A stretch of DNA of 64,000 nucleotides from Prauserella endophytica (lineage in GTDB: Bacteria > Actinomycetota > Actinomycetes > Mycobacteriales > Pseudonocardiaceae): positions 186,001-250,000 of the forward strand of contig NZ_SWMS01000006.1 of assembly GCF_005146945.1 (NCBI RefSeq). Direction: 5' to 3'. Below the pieces are notes generated by a model that saw only the letters and a program-made list of their open reading frames with translations, was not told the DNA's origin and did not search any database. Positions 62,718 through 64,000 of this stretch are shown one piece after another; position 1 is the stretch's first letter, and each line of letters opens with the position of its first letter. The position numbers and the translations under genes are program-made.

Positions 62718-63212
62718 ATGCGCAACCCACTACCGGTGCTCGCCCGTGCGCTGGGCAAGCGCCCGTGGCTGATGAAACTCGCCTCCGCGATCGTCTGGGC
62801 GGACCACAGGCTGCACAGGGTGTCGCGGGGGCGGGCCAGCCTGGTCGGGATCGCGGGCCTGCCGTCGTTGCGGCTCACGACGCTGGGCCGCAAGTCGGGC
62901 CTGCCCCGCGACACCAACCTGCTCTACTTCCCCCACGGCTCCGACTACGTGGTGACCGGGTCGAACTGGGGCAGGGAGCGCGATCCGGCGTGGACGTTCA
63001 ACCTCCGCGCGCACCCGGAGGCGACGGTGCTCGTGCGCGGCCGGAAAGTAGCCACCAGGGCCAGGGAGCTCAAGGGCCACGAGCGCGACGCGATGTGGCG
63101 CGAGCTGACCGGCTTCTGGCCCGGCTACGAGATGGAGCGCGCAGAAGCGGGCCGCGAGCTGCCGATCTTCGTCCTCTCGCCGAGTGACCCACCAACGGGC
63201 GAACAACCCTGA
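62718..63212 (+). CDS. Ddn-like deazaflavin (F420)-dependent nitroreductase family
   Basis: 164 residues with split-barrel fold: LRLTTLGRKSGLPRDTNLLY, VVTGSNWGRERDPAWTFNLRAHPEATV (as GSNWGRERDPAWTFNLRAHP), LTGFWPGYEMERAEAGREL. These match Ddn/FDOR-A enzymes that use F420H2. ATG 62718 lies 24 bp after egtD and could be co-transcribed, but there is no functional reason known. Substrate unknown. Confidence 0.85.
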   Translation: MRNPLPVLARALGKRPWLMKLASAIVWADHRLHRVSRGRASLVGIAGLPSLRLTTLGRKSGLPRDTNLLYFPHGSDYVVTGSNWGRERDPAWTFNLRAHPEATVLVRGRKVATRARELKGHERDAMWRELTGFWPGYEMERAEAGRELPIFVLSPSDPPTGEQP

Positions 63213-63296
63213 ACCAGCCCTTCGGGTGGCAGCCCGGCGCAGCGCGCTGTGCCATTCTTCGCCGTGGTTACCGGCGACGGCATCGAAGGGGAACGG

Positions 63297-64000
63297 GTGC
63301 GCAAGGCAAGTAGAGCCGCGGCTGGAGTCGGCACACTGCTCGTGGGGGTGGCGCTCGCGGGCGTCCCGGGAACGGCGGCGGCCCAGGGACAGGCGAAGAT
63401 CACGTGGGAGTCGTGCGAGCAGGCGCGGGTGGCACAGGCGCCGGGGACGTACAGCTGTGCGACCTACCGCGTGCCGATCGACCACGACAACGCCGCGCTC
63501 GGCACGATGGACCTCGCGCTCATGCGCCGGGAGGCGAACAAGCCGGACCAGAAGCTCGGGTCGCTGTTCCTCAACCCCGGCGGTCCCGGCGCCTCCGGTG
63601 TCACGATGCCGATGTCGGCCGACCAGTTCTTCGAGCCGGCGGTGCTCGACCGGTTCGACATCATCGGTTTCGACCCGCGCGGCGTGGGCGACTCGACTCC
63701 GCTGCGCTGCTTCACCACGTCCGAGGACGCCGAGGACGTCCAGGCACGGCTCGTGCCCGTGCCGTCGACGCGGCAGGAGATCTCCGACGCGCTGAGCACC
63801 TACCGGGACTACGGCGAGTTCTGCCAGCGCAACGCGGGCTCCCTGCTGGAGCACATGTCCACACAGGACGTGGCGAGGGACCTCGACGTGCTGCGCGACG
63901 CGGTCGGCGACGAGAAGCTGAACTACGTCGGGTTCTCCTACGGCACGCTGCTCGGTGCCACCTACGCGAACCTCTTCCCCGACAGGGTCCGGACGATGGT
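63297..64000 (+). CDS. Secreted alpha/beta-hydrolase peptidase (tripeptidyl aminopeptidase-like), cut by window end
   Basis: 234 codons are visible. A signal peptide (VRKASRAAAGVGTLLVGVALAG, first 20: VRKASRAAAGVGTLLVGVAL) ends near AAAQG. The hydrolase domain shows GSLFLNPGGPGASG (oxyanion hole), RFDIIGFDPRGVGDSTPLRC and the nucleophile elbow VGFSYGTLLGATYAN with Ser in GFSYG. This matches secreted actinobacterial tripeptidyl aminopeptidases and related proteases. GTG 63297 follows GAAGGGG. The acid and His of the triad lie beyond the window. Confidence 0.85.
   Translation, partial: MRKASRAAAGVGTLLVGVALAGVPGTAAAQGQAKITWESCEQARVAQAPGTYSCATYRVPIDHDNAALGTMDLALMRREANKPDQKLGSLFLNPGGPGASGVTMPMSADQFFEPAVLDRFDIIGFDPRGVGDSTPLRCFTTSEDAEDVQARLVPVPSTRQEISDALSTYRDYGEFCQRNAGSLLEHMSTQDVARDLDVLRDAVGDEKLNYVGFSYGTLLGATYANLFPDRVRTM

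Overview
High-GC actinobacterial chromosome, most likely Pseudonocardiaceae (Amycolatopsis-like). The call rests on very high GC third positions, frequent GTG and TTG starts, mycobacteria-like gene blocks (pgsA2-gcvH-garA-merR, a DosR-type dormancy block, egtABCD, an Rv1841c/Rv1842c pair) and palindromic intergenic repeats. No rRNA, tRNA, phage, transposase or CRISPR was found. The first and last genes are cut by the window edges.

0-18 kb is a dormancy/redox block. It holds a TetR regulator divergent from a cut SDR gene, a shrunken Usp, an Rv1733c-like membrane protein, a DUF3048 lipoprotein-type protein, a tandem Usp coupled to a WS/DGAT wax ester/triacylglycerol synthase, two Acg-family nitroreductases, a DevS-like heme-GAF kinase, a DevR-like regulator, a second GAF kinase/NarL regulator pair and a PPOX-fold protein. 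Three promoters carry a related 16-bp box (AGGG[A/C]C-N4-GNCCC), a plausible DevR-type site. The block ends with a compact minus-strand operon: two Family 2B encapsulin shell proteins with inserted cyclic-nucleotide-binding domains, a polyprenyl diphosphate synthase and an IspH with an unusual ~120-residue N-terminal extension. This is the standout system: an isoprenoid nanocompartment linked to the last MEP-pathway enzyme.

18-28 kb is mixed metabolism: DUF4239 and Pro-rich surface proteins, a MarR regulator with a palindromic operator facing an MBL hydrolase-FAD hydroxylase operon, a DprE2-like SDR, an MmpS-like exported protein, a methyltransferase, a second MBL protein and a PPOX protein. 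28-39 kb is catabolic: a ROK repressor/xylose isomerase pair with two operators, an IclR regulator divergent from acetaldehyde dehydrogenase/4-hydroxy-2-oxovalerate aldolase, a TetR/MpaB-type oxygenase pair with a double operator, an F420-type LLM oxidoreductase, and a GPH-type transporter coupled to an S1P-lyase-like PLP decarboxylase.

39-42 kb is a zinc-starvation locus. A Zur box separates mrf(CobW)-rpmE2-rpmF-methyltransferase from rpmB-rpmG-rpsN-rpsR, encoding cysteine-poor ribosomal protein paralogues. 42-47 kb carries siroheme synthase, an alpha/beta hydrolase, an enoyl-CoA hydratase and an acyl-CoA synthetase. 47-52 kb is the conserved pgsA2-gcvH-garA-MerR-BFN-MerR block, interrupted by a TetR gene. 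52-58 kb holds a SnoaL/XRE pair, a short membrane-anchored protein, a conserved actinobacterial protein, two DUF21-CBS membrane proteins and an AcnR-like repressor. 58-63 kb is the ergothioneine operon egtABCD (no egtE here), followed by a Ddn-like protein and a secreted alpha/beta-hydrolase peptidase cut by the window end.

Three intergenic gaps hold one dispersed family of nested palindromes (core AAGGCCACCTT). A fourth holds eighteen 21-bp repeat units in two opposed blocks. All sit at gene 3' ends.
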